A stretch of DNA of 33,742 nucleotides from Bdellovibrionota bacterium. GTDB lineage: Bacteria; Bdellovibrionota; Bdellovibrionia; Bdellovibrionales; JAEYZS01. The DNA lies in NCBI GenBank assembly GCA_963169515.1, contig CAUJEF010000152.1, positions 1 through 33,742 of the forward strand. Direction: 5' to 3'. The notes beneath the pieces were generated by a model that was not told where the DNA came from, searched no databases, and saw nothing but the letters and a program-made list of their open reading frames with translations. A program made the position numbers and the translations under genes. Every line of letters starts with the position of its first letter. Position 1 is the stretch's first letter. Positions 7,736-16,802 of this stretch are shown here, one piece after another.

Positions 7736-8826
7736 TCTTCCGTAGGCTGAAGCAATTTTACTTTCTTTAGCTCAACAATATTAGAGCGAAGCTGTTCGCA
7801 CGGGGCGGCAAGGTCCAGCACATTCATAGCCCCTCCAAACATTGAATAGAGATGTAATTTTTGATCAATACAAATCACACTAATATCTTCAGCTGGCCTA
7901 AAGCGTTTGCCATCTAGGCTCAATACAAATATTTTTCTCATACTCTCACTCAAATCTACATCAGTAATATTAGCGCTAGACGTGGGGCTGAACGCAACTC
8001 GCAACACTCCCAAAAGGCCTGCGACATTGCTTACGCGATGATAACATTTTTCAAAAAAAGAAAAGCCACTTAAATTTGTTGAAAAGAGTTCTTTTAATAT
8101 AACGCGATAAGCTTCCGAAGTTTTCATTCTGGAGGCCAATGCACAAAACCTTTGCGCACGGCCACAGTGGTAGAAACGCAGCAGATAATCCACTACCCCT
8201 CGATCAAAATAAACTTTGGCCATGGCTCGACGATCGGCGACTATATTTCCTCCAGAAAGAAACAACCTCGTTGATAAGTCAGTGTCCTCAAACCTTGCCA
8301 AAGATTCATCAAACCCTCCAATTGCAACAAAAAAATCTTTGCGATAAATACACGCTGCCGTATTGACGGCAGGGCCAACTCCATTGCGATGTACTACAGA
8401 AATGGCGGTTCCACAATATCGGGATTGATTGAGCTTCTTGCGATAGACATTCAAAAAATTTTTCTCACCGTCAGGAATGACCTGTCCCAACGCAATTCCG
8501 AAATGAGCTTCGTCCAATCTGCGACGCAGAATATCAAGCCACATTTTATCTAACACAACATCGCTATCGATAAATGCCAAAAACTTACCTTTTGCTGCTG
8601 CTACCCCAAAATTTCGAGCTGACCCGGCGCCCTTTTTTTTACAGCTCACGATTTGGATGTCAAATTTTCTCGCAATTTCTACAGTACGGTCGCAAGAGCC
8701 ATTATCAACTAAAATCACTTCGCAATGGCGCCCCCCTCTATAGAGGTTCAAAATGGATTCTATAGTTGCGCCAATAGTCTTTTCTGAGTTTAGCGCTGGT
8801 ATAATAAATGTGGTATCAACTGTCAT
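7717..8826 (-). CDS. Family 2 glycosyltransferase with extra C-terminal domain
   Basis: TTFIIPALNSEKTIGATIESILN...VILVDNGSCDRTVEIA...FLAFIDSDVVLD...GGFDESLARFEDTDLSTRL. ATG at 8826 preferred over TTG at 8862. Confidence 0.88.
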   Translation of the reverse strand: MTVDTTFIIPALNSEKTIGATIESILNLYRGGRHCEVILVDNGSCDRTVEIARKFDIQIVSCKKKGAGSARNFGVAAAKGKFLAFIDSDVVLDKMWLDILRRRLDEAHFGIALGQVIPDGEKNFLNVYRKKLNQSRYCGTAISVVHRNGVGPAVNTAACIYRKDFFVAIGGFDESLARFEDTDLSTRLFLSGGNIVADRRAMAKVYFDRGVVDYLLRFYHCGRAQRFCALASRMKTSEAYRVILKELFSTNLSGFSFFEKCYHRVSNVAGLLGVLRVAFSPTSSANITDVDLSESMRKIFVLSLDGKRFRPAEDISVICIDQKLHLYSMFGGAMNVLDLAAPCEQLRSNIVELKKVKLLQPTEDQFISM

Positions 8827-8916
8827 ACTTGTGCTTTTATACCGAAATAGATTTTTAGACAATTACCTAAAATAATTCCTTGCCAAGTCATAGTCACATT
8901 GTCGTCTAATAATAAG

Positions 8917-9936
8917 ATGAAAACGTGGCTTATTACCGGTGGCGCCGGGTTTATTGGTAGCGCTTTGCTGCGCACAGCAATCGAGGGTGGGCATCGCTGC
9001 ATTGTTTTAGATAAACTCACCTACGCTGGCCAGATTCAAAATATCAAGTCAGTGATCAACGGCGAGTCGGCCGTTTTTATCAAAGGTGACATATGCGATT
9101 CCAATCTAGTCACGACACTCTTGAAAGAATATCAAGTCGATTACATTGTTAATTTAGCGGCAGAGACCCATGTCGACACTTCCATTTCTGATCCCGGGAA
9201 ATTTATTGACACAAATATTAGCGGTACCTATCGACTTTTAGAAGCCGCAAGAGAATATTGGGTAAACTTAAACCCCGAAAAAAAAAGATTCTTCCGATTT
9301 TTACATGTATCTACCGATGAGGTTTTTGGTGAGTTAAATGATTCTGGAATATTTAGCGAGACGACAGCCTATGCTCCTCGATCCCCCTACTCTGCCTCAA
9401 AGGCCGCTGCAGATCATCTTGTACAGTCCTGGCACCACACTTTTGGGTTACCAACAATTGTCACGTTAAGTTCAAATAATTATGGGCCCAGACAATTCCC
9501 AGAGAAATTAATCCCGCGAATGATAAGTTGCGCTATTCGAGAAGCTAATCTTCCTGTTTACGGTCAAGGGCTCAATATTCGCGATTGGATATATGTAGAT
9601 GATCACACCCGCGGCCTGAATCTTGCGCTTGAGTTTGGGAAACCTGGTGCCTCATACTGCTTCGGCGGTAAATCTGAACGTAAGAATATCGATGTGGTCA
9701 ATTCTATTGCGATGAATCTCAATACCCTAAAGCCTCGAAAAAATGGCGCCAACTACAAAGACCTGATATCTTTTGTAGAAGATCGACCTGGACACGATTA
9801 TCGCTATGCCATTGACTCAGCAAAAGCCGAACGAGACCTAGGCTTTACTCTTGTCACCAATTTTGAAGATGGCTTAAGAAAAACTATCATGTGGTACCTT
9901 AGCAATGCCGCTTGGCTAAAAGATATTGCAATATGA
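8917..9936 (+). CDS. rmlB: dTDP-glucose 4,6-dehydratase
   Basis: GGAGFIGS, LDKLTYAGQIQNI, HVSTDEVFGEL, YSASKAAADHLV, NNYGPRQFPEKLIP, RDWIYVDDH. Confidence 0.93.
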   Translation: MKTWLITGGAGFIGSALLRTAIEGGHRCIVLDKLTYAGQIQNIKSVINGESAVFIKGDICDSNLVTTLLKEYQVDYIVNLAAETHVDTSISDPGKFIDTNISGTYRLLEAAREYWVNLNPEKKRFFRFLHVSTDEVFGELNDSGIFSETTAYAPRSPYSASKAAADHLVQSWHHTFGLPTIVTLSSNNYGPRQFPEKLIPRMISCAIREANLPVYGQGLNIRDWIYVDDHTRGLNLALEFGKPGASYCFGGKSERKNIDVVNSIAMNLNTLKPRKNGANYKDLISFVEDRPGHDYRYAIDSAKAERDLGFTLVTNFEDGLRKTIMWYLSNAAWLKDIAI

Positions 9937-10670
9937 TCAACTGCGATTTGCACATTGGTGCAATTTTTATCGCGTATAATGCAGAACAGACATTAGAAAA
10001 TTTCTATAAAAACTTTCCTAAGTCTGAAGTAAAAACGATGATCCTCGTCGATGACGCTTCAACAGATGGAACTTATGGTTTGGCGTTGAAATTAGGAATA
10101 CCCACGTACAGGAATGCCCATAACCTAGGTTACGGAGGGAATTTAAAAAGAGCTCTTGCTCTAGCTGAAAAACACGGGATGGATATAATAATAGATCTCC
10201 ATCCTGATGGCGAATATGACGCCTCTGCAATACCTGCAGCAATTGAAAAAATTAGAAATGGAGCCGATCTTGTAATCGGAAATAGATTTACAAAAATAAC
10301 TGACCAAATAAATAGCGGCATGTATTTATGGAAACTCATTCCAATATTACTGCTAAATACAATTGCAAGGTATACACTCAATTTAAAATTGAACGACATT
10401 CATCAAGGATTTCGTGTCTACACCCGGCATATGCTAAAGAGTATCAATTATAAAGAGAATTCAAATAACTATCTTTTTAGTTTTGAACTAATTGTACAGG
10501 CGGTGATGGCAAATCTAGATATTGCAGAGGTGCCCGTAAAAACCCACTACGTCGGTAATAAACGAGGTGCCACGCTAAAACAAAGCACCCTATACTCATT
10601 AGGTGTTATCAGGATCATTGCGCTTTTCATCCTGTCTAAACTCGGCGCAAAGTCGCGGCTGTTCAGATGA
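9933..10670 (+). CDS. Family 2 glycosyltransferase, dolichyl-phosphate mannosyltransferase-like
   Basis: IGAIFIAYNAEQTLENF...ILVDDASTDGTYGLA...NLGYGGNLKRAL...DLHPDGEYDASAIPA...DLVIGNRF. Confidence 0.85.
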   Translation: MINCDLHIGAIFIAYNAEQTLENFYKNFPKSEVKTMILVDDASTDGTYGLALKLGIPTYRNAHNLGYGGNLKRALALAEKHGMDIIIDLHPDGEYDASAIPAAIEKIRNGADLVIGNRFTKITDQINSGMYLWKLIPILLLNTIARYTLNLKLNDIHQGFRVYTRHMLKSINYKENSNNYLFSFELIVQAVMANLDIAEVPVKTHYVGNKRGATLKQSTLYSLGVIRIIALFILSKLGAKSRLFR

Positions 10671-11890
10671 AGACGTGTCGTATTTGTAATAGCAGAAAAC
10701 TCCGCACATTTTTGTCATTAGGTGATATGCCCCTTCCGAATGGATTTCTTTTAGAGGATGAGCTTAAGAAAACCGAAGCCAAATACGATCTGAGTGTCAG
10801 TATTTGCAAATCATGCTCCCTTGTTCAGTTGAATACAGTTGTACCACCCGAATTGATGTTTACAAATTATTTATATATCCCCTCGACTTCTTCAACGATG
10901 CTTAGCCATTTCGAAAAAATGGCTGATGATTTAATTGAAAAGCTTAGGCTTACCCATGATGACCTTGTCTTAGATATTGGTTGCAATGATGGGACATTTC
11001 TCAACTTTTTTCATAAAAGATCTCTTCCTGCACTTGGAGTTGATCCGGCAAAAAATCTTATCCCCCCCGTGCAAAAAAAAAATATCAACATAATTAGCGA
11101 TTTTTTTTCTAAAGTACTTGCAGAAACCCTAATCTTACAGGGCTACAAGCCTAAATTAATTACAGCAACAAATGTTTTAGCACATATTGATGATTTACAC
11201 GACTTTTGTTCTGGAGTGCATACCTTACTTCGTGGGTCTGGAGTCTTCGTGGCAGAGTTTCCATATCTCGTGGATCTCCTCGAAAAAACACAATTTGATA
11301 CAATTTATCATGAGCATCTCTCATACTTTTCCTTAACCCCTCTTGTTCGTCTGTTTGAAATGCACGATATGGAAATCTTTGATTTGAGCAGAATTCCCAT
11401 TCATGGTGGCTCAATTCGAATTTTCGTAGGAAAAACAGGTGATCATGTGGTTATGCCCTCTGTTGGCGCTTGTCTTCGCGAAGAGGAAAACCTCGAACTA
11501 AACGTAGATCATATTTATGATGAGTTCACAGCGAGAGTAAAATTTAATGCTCATTCTCTAACACAGTGCTTGAAAGACCTAAAGCGCTTAGGGAACCGCA
11601 TAGTCGGTTATGGAGCTCCAGCGAAAAGCAGCGTACTTTTGAATTACAGTGGTATTTCTAACGAACTCATCGAATATATTGTAGATTCAATTCCATGCAA
11701 ACAAGGACGTTACACTCCGGGGACAAGAATTCCTATCCATTCTGAAGAGAAACTGAATTTTGACAATCCTGACTATCTGGTGATATTTGCCTGGAATTTT
11801 AAAGATGAAATATTGAAAAAACAAGCTTCATTTTGCAAACGAGGGGGCCGCTTTATAGTCCCAAGCCCGTCCGTTATGATGTTGCCTTGA
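10667..11890 (+). CDS. SAM-dependent sugar C-methyltransferase (TylC3/NovU-like architecture)
   Basis: N-terminal Zn-binding CRICNSRKL...CKSCSLVQL; SAM motif LVLDIGCNDGTFL; FDTIYHEHLSYFSL; C-terminal RIVGYGAPAKSSVLLNYSGI...YIVDSIPCKQGRYTPGTRIPI. Confidence 0.85.
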   Translation: MKTCRICNSRKLRTFLSLGDMPLPNGFLLEDELKKTEAKYDLSVSICKSCSLVQLNTVVPPELMFTNYLYIPSTSSTMLSHFEKMADDLIEKLRLTHDDLVLDIGCNDGTFLNFFHKRSLPALGVDPAKNLIPPVQKKNINIISDFFSKVLAETLILQGYKPKLITATNVLAHIDDLHDFCSGVHTLLRGSGVFVAEFPYLVDLLEKTQFDTIYHEHLSYFSLTPLVRLFEMHDMEIFDLSRIPIHGGSIRIFVGKTGDHVVMPSVGACLREEENLELNVDHIYDEFTARVKFNAHSLTQCLKDLKRLGNRIVGYGAPAKSSVLLNYSGISNELIEYIVDSIPCKQGRYTPGTRIPIHSEEKLNFDNPDYLVIFAWNFKDEILKKQASFCKRGGRFIVPSPSVMMLP

Positions 11891-12668
11891 GATATTCAAC
11901 TGTTTCAAAAATTTCTCTCCCTAGAGGAGTTAGCTTGGATCGCACATCACCTAGAAACGCCCTCTCCACAAGTGACACTATACTTTCAACAGAAGTTAGT
12001 CTTTTCGAGCAGATATTAATTGTTCCAGTTTCATTGCTATCTTCTAAAACAGCTAACTTGTCAGCAACATTTCGCACATAAACAAAATCATGAGCAGGGT
12101 TCCGTGGGACAATGAGGGGGCGCTCCCCCATGGACAGTCTTTTAACAGTCGCTGAAATCAACTTTTCGGGCGGTTCATGGGGGCCAAACACATAGGATAT
12201 CCTTCCCCAAGCGCTGCTTAAGCCGCGAAAATCTGTTTCAAGAGCACTCTTTAATTTCAGCTTTGAAATCGAATAGTTTGATTTAGATAAAATCTCCGCT
12301 ATGGACCCTGCGATAACGGCTCTGCAACCTCCTGATTTTTTAAAAAAGTCTATCAACTTCAAACTTGCGTCTAACCAGAGAAAGTTTTGTTGTGCCATTG
12401 CATATTCTCCATGTTTCGTGTGCCAAGCTAAATGTAGCAAATGCGTCGGCTCAACTCTTTTTATTAAGTCGGCTACTTGTTGCTCATCCAGCAAATTGGC
12501 CTGATGCCAATTAATCTGTGGAGTGTTTGCCGGGACTGAAGCACGAGAAACCGCATGGATTTTAAAACCTTTTTTTATCAGAATCGGCAAACAATGACTT
12601 CCAATAAATCCTCTTGCCCCAGTTACGAGAATTTTTCTGTTCATTTGTGTGTGCATAATTGCTTCCAC
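11874..12668 (-). CDS. NAD-dependent epimerase/4-ketoreductase (SDR family)
   Basis: KILVTGARGFIGSHCLPIL; LLHLAWHTKHGEY; SISKLKLKSALE; HDFVYVRNVADKL. Confidence 0.85.
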   Translation of the reverse strand: MEAIMHTQMNRKILVTGARGFIGSHCLPILIKKGFKIHAVSRASVPANTPQINWHQANLLDEQQVADLIKRVEPTHLLHLAWHTKHGEYAMAQQNFLWLDASLKLIDFFKKSGGCRAVIAGSIAEILSKSNYSISKLKLKSALETDFRGLSSAWGRISYVFGPHEPPEKLISATVKRLSMGERPLIVPRNPAHDFVYVRNVADKLAVLEDSNETGTINICSKRLTSVESIVSLVERAFLGDVRSKLTPLGREIFETVEYLKATS

Positions 12669-13159
12669 ATTGGGAGCGCTTGGTCTCGCTCAGAAATGAT
12701 CGTGGCGCATGAAGGCCATTGAATAGCTAAATCCGAATCATTCCAACGAATCCCACTCTCAACCGCTGGATTATAAAAATCAGTTGTATGATAGAGAACA
12801 TCTGCAGGAGTATCGCCAAGCACACAAAATCCATTAGCAAAACCGGGAGGGATCCACAGTTCCAGACCATTTACCTCACTTAATTCTACAGAAAAATGCT
12901 TACCGCGAGTTGGTGATTCATTCCGAATATCTACGACCACATTCCATATGCTGCCGCGAACAACTCCGACAAGCTTTCCTTGACCAATTTGATAATGAAG
13001 ACCCCTCAAAGAATTGGGATAAGAGCGCGAATGATTTGTCTGAACAAAGTTTACATGAATATTCTGCTCACTAAACGTACGCTTATTCCAGAGCTCCTGG
13101 AAGAATCCTCGGCTATCTTGAATTTGATGATTCTTTAATATTTTCAAACCTTCAAACAT
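12641..13159 (-). CDS. rmlC: dTDP-4-dehydrorhamnose 3,5-epimerase-like
   Basis: DSRGFFQELWN, QTNHSRSYPNSLRGLHYQIGQGKLVGVVRGSIWNVVVDIR, WIPPGFANGFCVL. Confidence 0.9.
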   Translation of the reverse strand: MFEGLKILKNHQIQDSRGFFQELWNKRTFSEQNIHVNFVQTNHSRSYPNSLRGLHYQIGQGKLVGVVRGSIWNVVVDIRNESPTRGKHFSVELSEVNGLELWIPPGFANGFCVLGDTPADVLYHTTDFYNPAVESGIRWNDSDLAIQWPSCATIISERDQALPMWKQLCTHK

Positions 13160-13237
13160 TGTCCCCTACGCAACAACTGCACTAACATACTCTTAATATA
13201 CTTTTGATGCTATCACTTGTCGATAGGACTTAACATC

Positions 13238-14806
13238 TTACGGCTTAATGGCACCAACGGGAATCCATCCAGGGTTGCTGGATGCGCCGTCGGTTTCATA
13301 GGCGCCGACGTCAAATGGTGCAGCTCGCGTATGGCCGTTAAAATCTATGTCTGCCTTGTATGCGGGATCGGCGGTACCAATTAGTGGGGAGCCTGGGCGA
13401 GGGAAAAAATTCATGGCGGCAGCGTTGATAAATGCATTCGCCGCAGTGCCACCATTGAAAAATCGGTTATTATCAACTGAAGCGCCACTTCCTGTTAGGT
13501 AATTATTTTTTACTATGGCACTACCAAACGATGAACTGACATTGGAATAGACCGCATTATTTGCAAATACCATCCCAGGCAACCCGCTCCATTGCAGATA
13601 TAAATCCGAGTTATAAATTGTATTGTGGGTTACGATGACGTCCCGTCGGCCACTTACCTGCCCATGGTTATAGGACGCAATGCCATAGCCAGAATTAACA
13701 ACTATGTTGTTTCTCACTATCGTATTTGATGTCGCAACAATCCCTTCACCCGTATTCCAGCAAACATTGCCCTCTATAATATTAGCCGTGCTTGCCCCAT
13801 AAGACCAGATACATGGGTACTGCACGCCAGTTTGAGTGTGAATAACATTGTTTCTGACAATATTACCACCGCTACCAACCTTCATTTCAATACCGTCGTT
13901 ACCGCCGCTGTTATCCGAATTTAAATCATGAATATAATTATTTTCAAAAATACTATTCATTACACGGCATGTGTTATTGTTGCAGCCGATATACAATCCC
14001 TCACCTTCCGTGTCTGAACCGGATCGACCCGTATGATGGATATGATTTCTTCGAATAACAATCGAATCGGCATTTCCGCTATTCATTGGAATCGCATTAT
14101 TTAGAGTATTATAAATTTCATTGTCTTCGAAAATAATATTATTACCGCTCATAAATCGAACGCCTGAGCTTCCACCTTCAAATTTAATTCCCTGAATTAC
14201 CAGATAAGAACAGTTGTCGAGCTCAATATTATTTTGGTTGTTAGGGTCATTTTGTTTAAAAATAACTGTTTCGCCCGGTGCGGCCATGATCGTAATATAG
14301 TTTTGTGCATTTCCACGAAGCGACAGCGAGCGGCGTGTGCTTTGACAGTAGGTTCCTCCCCGGATAATCATCCGATCCCCAGGTAAAAGTGTCGAGGCTA
14401 AGTTCTCAAAATCCTCATTGCAAGCACCATTGGCTGGTGGATTCAATGTCACGGTTTTTCCTGTAACAGGCGGAACTGATGGGACCGGAGTTAGCGACGG
14501 GCGGGGTGTTGATGTTGGAGATGGAGGCACAGTTGCCGTAGGCGTAGGCGTAGGCGTAGGTGATGGCCGTGGCGTTGCAGACGGAGTTGCCGTCGGTGAC
14601 GGACGTGGTGTTGTGGATGGAGTTACGGATGGTATAGGCGTAGCACTCGGCACAGGTGTTGGGGTGCTTCCGGCGCAAAGCTCACCTGTGGGACAACTGC
14701 TTGAATTCAAACTCAAAGATTTAAAACCCTCGCCACAGTTATTGAAAAATACAAGAAGGCCCAGAACCACTAAAATTCTTGAAATTTTATGAAGCTTTTG
14801 TTTCAC
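13238..14806 (-). CDS. Secreted or lipoprotein right-handed parallel beta-helix protein with Pro/Thr/Ser linker
   Basis: N-terminal [19 protein letters not shown] (signal/lipobox-like); long [11 protein letters not shown] linker; repeated N-rich coils ([36 protein letters not shown]) typical of PbH1 repeats. Confidence 0.82.
   Translation of the reverse strand: MKQKLHKISRILVVLGLLVFFNNCGEGFKSLSLNSSSCPTGELCAGSTPTPVPSATPIPSVTPSTTPRPSPTATPSATPRPSPTPTPTPTATVPPSPTSTPRPSLTPVPSVPPVTGKTVTLNPPANGACNEDFENLASTLLPGDRMIIRGGTYCQSTRRSLSLRGNAQNYITIMAAPGETVIFKQNDPNNQNNIELDNCSYLVIQGIKFEGGSSGVRFMSGNNIIFEDNEIYNTLNNAIPMNSGNADSIVIRRNHIHHTGRSGSDTEGEGLYIGCNNNTCRVMNSIFENNYIHDLNSDNSGGNDGIEMKVGSGGNIVRNNVIHTQTGVQYPCIWSYGASTANIIEGNVCWNTGEGIVATSNTIVRNNIVVNSGYGIASYNHGQVSGRRDVIVTHNTIYNSDLYLQWSGLPGMVFANNAVYSNVSSSFGSAIVKNNYLTGSGASVDNNRFFNGGTAANAFINAAAMNFFPRPGSPLIGTADPAYKADIDFNGHTRAAPFDVGAYETDGASSNPGWIPVGAIKP
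14535..14560. repeat. Short tandem repeat (GGCGTA)n inside the Pro/Thr linker coding region
   Basis: gccgtaggcgtaggcgtaggcgtagg read directly. Confidence 0.8.
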
Positions 14807-14854
14807 AAGTTCTTATCGTCAGCTCTTATTGCGGACTAAAGTCCTGTCTACCTG

Positions 14855-14880
14855 TTTGACAGTTTTAGCCAACTGTCAAA
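14855..14880. repeat. Perfect inverted repeat/hairpin: TTTGACAGTT-ttagcc-AACTGTCAAA
   Basis: 10-bp perfect arms and 6-nt loop, just downstream (minus strand) of the subtilase stop codon. Confidence 0.85.
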
Positions 14881-14887
14881 TCCCTGG

Positions 14888-16327
14888 TTATTTCAAAATT
14901 TCTATATTCCGTGTACTGGCCACCTGCTCGCCATTCCCAGTTGCTGTCACAGTGATTTTGCCAGCAGCTTTTGCAACCAAGGTTCCTGTATCATCTATTG
15001 TCGCCAACGTGCTATTGTCCACGCTCCATTTTACGCCCCCACCAAAACCGTAGGCTGTAAATTGAATTGAACCGTTTTTAGCCAATCTAAACTGGCCAGG
15101 CCAAACCTGTGGGCCGCCTTGAAATTGTCGAAGCGCCATATCTGCATTCGCCAACCCACCCGTTGCAACCGGCAGTGAAGATCCACGAACAGCATTTAGA
15201 ACTGCGTTTTTCAAATCCAAAACACTAAGCCCTGGATGGACGGACAATATAAGAGCGGCAATTCCCGCCACTGCAGGGGTAGCCATCGAAGTGCCACTCA
15301 ACCGACCGTAGGCTTTATTGCTGTTATTTAATGCAGACATAATATTTAAACCAGGCGCGCAAATGTGTGTTGTTCGGCGTCCGTAGTTCGACCAAGATGA
15401 AACACTGCCTGAGTTCGTCGAAGCAGCGCTACATACCGAAATCAAATTAGGTAATTTGTAGCCCGATGGATAGTTTGGGTTTGAATCTGTATTTTGCCCA
15501 CTATTACCAGCGGCCGCAAAAAACAAAACCCCTTTAGATCCGGCATAGACAAGAGAATCATACATTGCCTGATTAAAACTATCACCACCCCAGCTTGCGT
15601 TGATAATCCTGGCGCCATTGTTTGCGGCATACAGAATAGTTTGGATTCCACCCTCTGTGCTACCCGAGCCTGATGCGCTTAAGAATTTCACTGGCATAAT
15701 CGTCACCGACCAGTTTACACCGGCCAAACCCTTACCGTTGTTTCCTTCAGCTCCAATAATTCCTGAAACGTGAGTTCCATGCTTGTTATCATCATTGGAT
15801 TGGTTGGTATTTTTATAGAAATTCCAGCCATGAACATCGTCAATAAATCCATTTCCGTCGTCATCTTTGCCATTGCCATCAATTTCGCCCTTATTGGTCC
15901 AAATATGATTCGCAAGATCTTCATGGGACCATTTGACGCCCGTATCGCTAACCGCTACGACAACATTTTTTGAACCCGTCGATATGTCCCATGCCGGCCG
16001 CAATCGAAGCGCGTCACCCGACCACGCTTTCGGATCGTTTGGTTTTGCATAGGCTTTGATTTTGTGGTTGGGCTCTACATAAAGAACCCTTACGTTTGCC
16101 TTTAATTCAATTAACTTTTCTGGAGTGAATTTATCTTCTGGCTTTCCGACATAAAGATTCAATTCAGGAATAATGTTCGTAATAATCATTCCTGCATCCA
16201 TAATTATTGCTTCAGCCTCAACACCAACCGTGTCTTCTGTAAAACGAACAAGCAACTTATCATCAAAGAGATCGTTCGCAATCGCAGGTAAGCCAAAAAA
16301 TAAGACAAGTATGATTATTTTCTTCAT
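14888..16327 (-). CDS. Subtilisin-like (S8) secreted serine protease with C-terminal bacterial Ig-like domain
   Basis: Catalytic motifs VVAVSDTGVKWSHEDL, HGTHVSGIIGA, GTSMATPAVAGIAAL; C-terminal GGVKWSVDNSTLATIDDTGTLVAKAAGKITVTAT (Big2-like); signal peptide. Start at 16327 with upstream GGAGG. Confidence 0.93.
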   Translation of the reverse strand: MKKIIILVLFFGLPAIANDLFDDKLLVRFTEDTVGVEAEAIIMDAGMIITNIIPELNLYVGKPEDKFTPEKLIELKANVRVLYVEPNHKIKAYAKPNDPKAWSGDALRLRPAWDISTGSKNVVVAVSDTGVKWSHEDLANHIWTNKGEIDGNGKDDDGNGFIDDVHGWNFYKNTNQSNDDNKHGTHVSGIIGAEGNNGKGLAGVNWSVTIMPVKFLSASGSGSTEGGIQTILYAANNGARIINASWGGDSFNQAMYDSLVYAGSKGVLFFAAAGNSGQNTDSNPNYPSGYKLPNLISVCSAASTNSGSVSSWSNYGRRTTHICAPGLNIMSALNNSNKAYGRLSGTSMATPAVAGIAALILSVHPGLSVLDLKNAVLNAVRGSSLPVATGGLANADMALRQFQGGPQVWPGQFRLAKNGSIQFTAYGFGGGVKWSVDNSTLATIDDTGTLVAKAAGKITVTATGNGEQVASTRNIEILK

Positions 16328-16552
16328 TTGTTCCTCCAGAATTTTGGTCACATTTAGGATGGCCGAAATTTTCTATACAGCCTAGCCCTTCCCCCGCATC
16401 GTTGTAAAACTTGGACTTTTTGCTGTAGAACTATTTATCAATATGAAACACATTATTCACCCTAACTACCTCAAACCCCAGTATTTCACAGCTCTGTGAA
16501 CTTCGACCCGGCAGTACATTTGCATTTTAAATAGAATATAAAGGGGGATCTT

Positions 16553-16750
16553 GTGGCAAAACACAGGCATACCAGCGAAGTCGAAAAAATGTATTACGAA
16601 CTAAAGCCATTCTTATTTCTGGCATTGGCCCTCTATGGTATTGCACGATCGTCGGGGTCGACGTTGCTCGGCGTGTCCAGCCTTCTGCTGATGACGTGTG
16701 CTGGTTTAATATTGCACGCCCGCCTCAGATATCGAACTACTCGTCGGTAA
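16553..16750 (+). CDS. Small putative membrane protein
   Basis: GTG start with GGGGG upstream; two hydrophobic stretches (FLFLALALYGIA, LLGVSSLLLMTCAGLIL). Confidence 0.5.
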   Translation: MAKHRHTSEVEKMYYELKPFLFLALALYGIARSSGSTLLGVSSLLLMTCAGLILHARLRYRTTRR

Positions 16751-16802
16751 ATACTAAAAATTTGGCCTTATAAAAGAACTCTGATTTTCCGAATAATCCT
16801 AC

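Noticed and set aside
14500-14660. Possible CRISPR or direct-repeat array
   Set aside because: Very short hexamer repeats within a coding linker, with no spacer structure.
14415-14678. Minus-strand ORF with AYAYAYGN repeats
   Set aside because: Alternate frame of the same repeat-containing coding region.
14418-14792. Gly/Val-rich ORF ([15 protein letters not shown]...) on the plus strand
   Set aside because: Antisense shadow of the Pro/Thr linker of the beta-helix gene, produced by the hexamer repeat; no RBS or independent support.
14888-16327. Subtilase as a dedicated LanP leader protease for the RiPP
   Set aside because: More than 7 kb from the RiPP block, with its own Ig-like domain and a secreted partner gene; no specific link seen.
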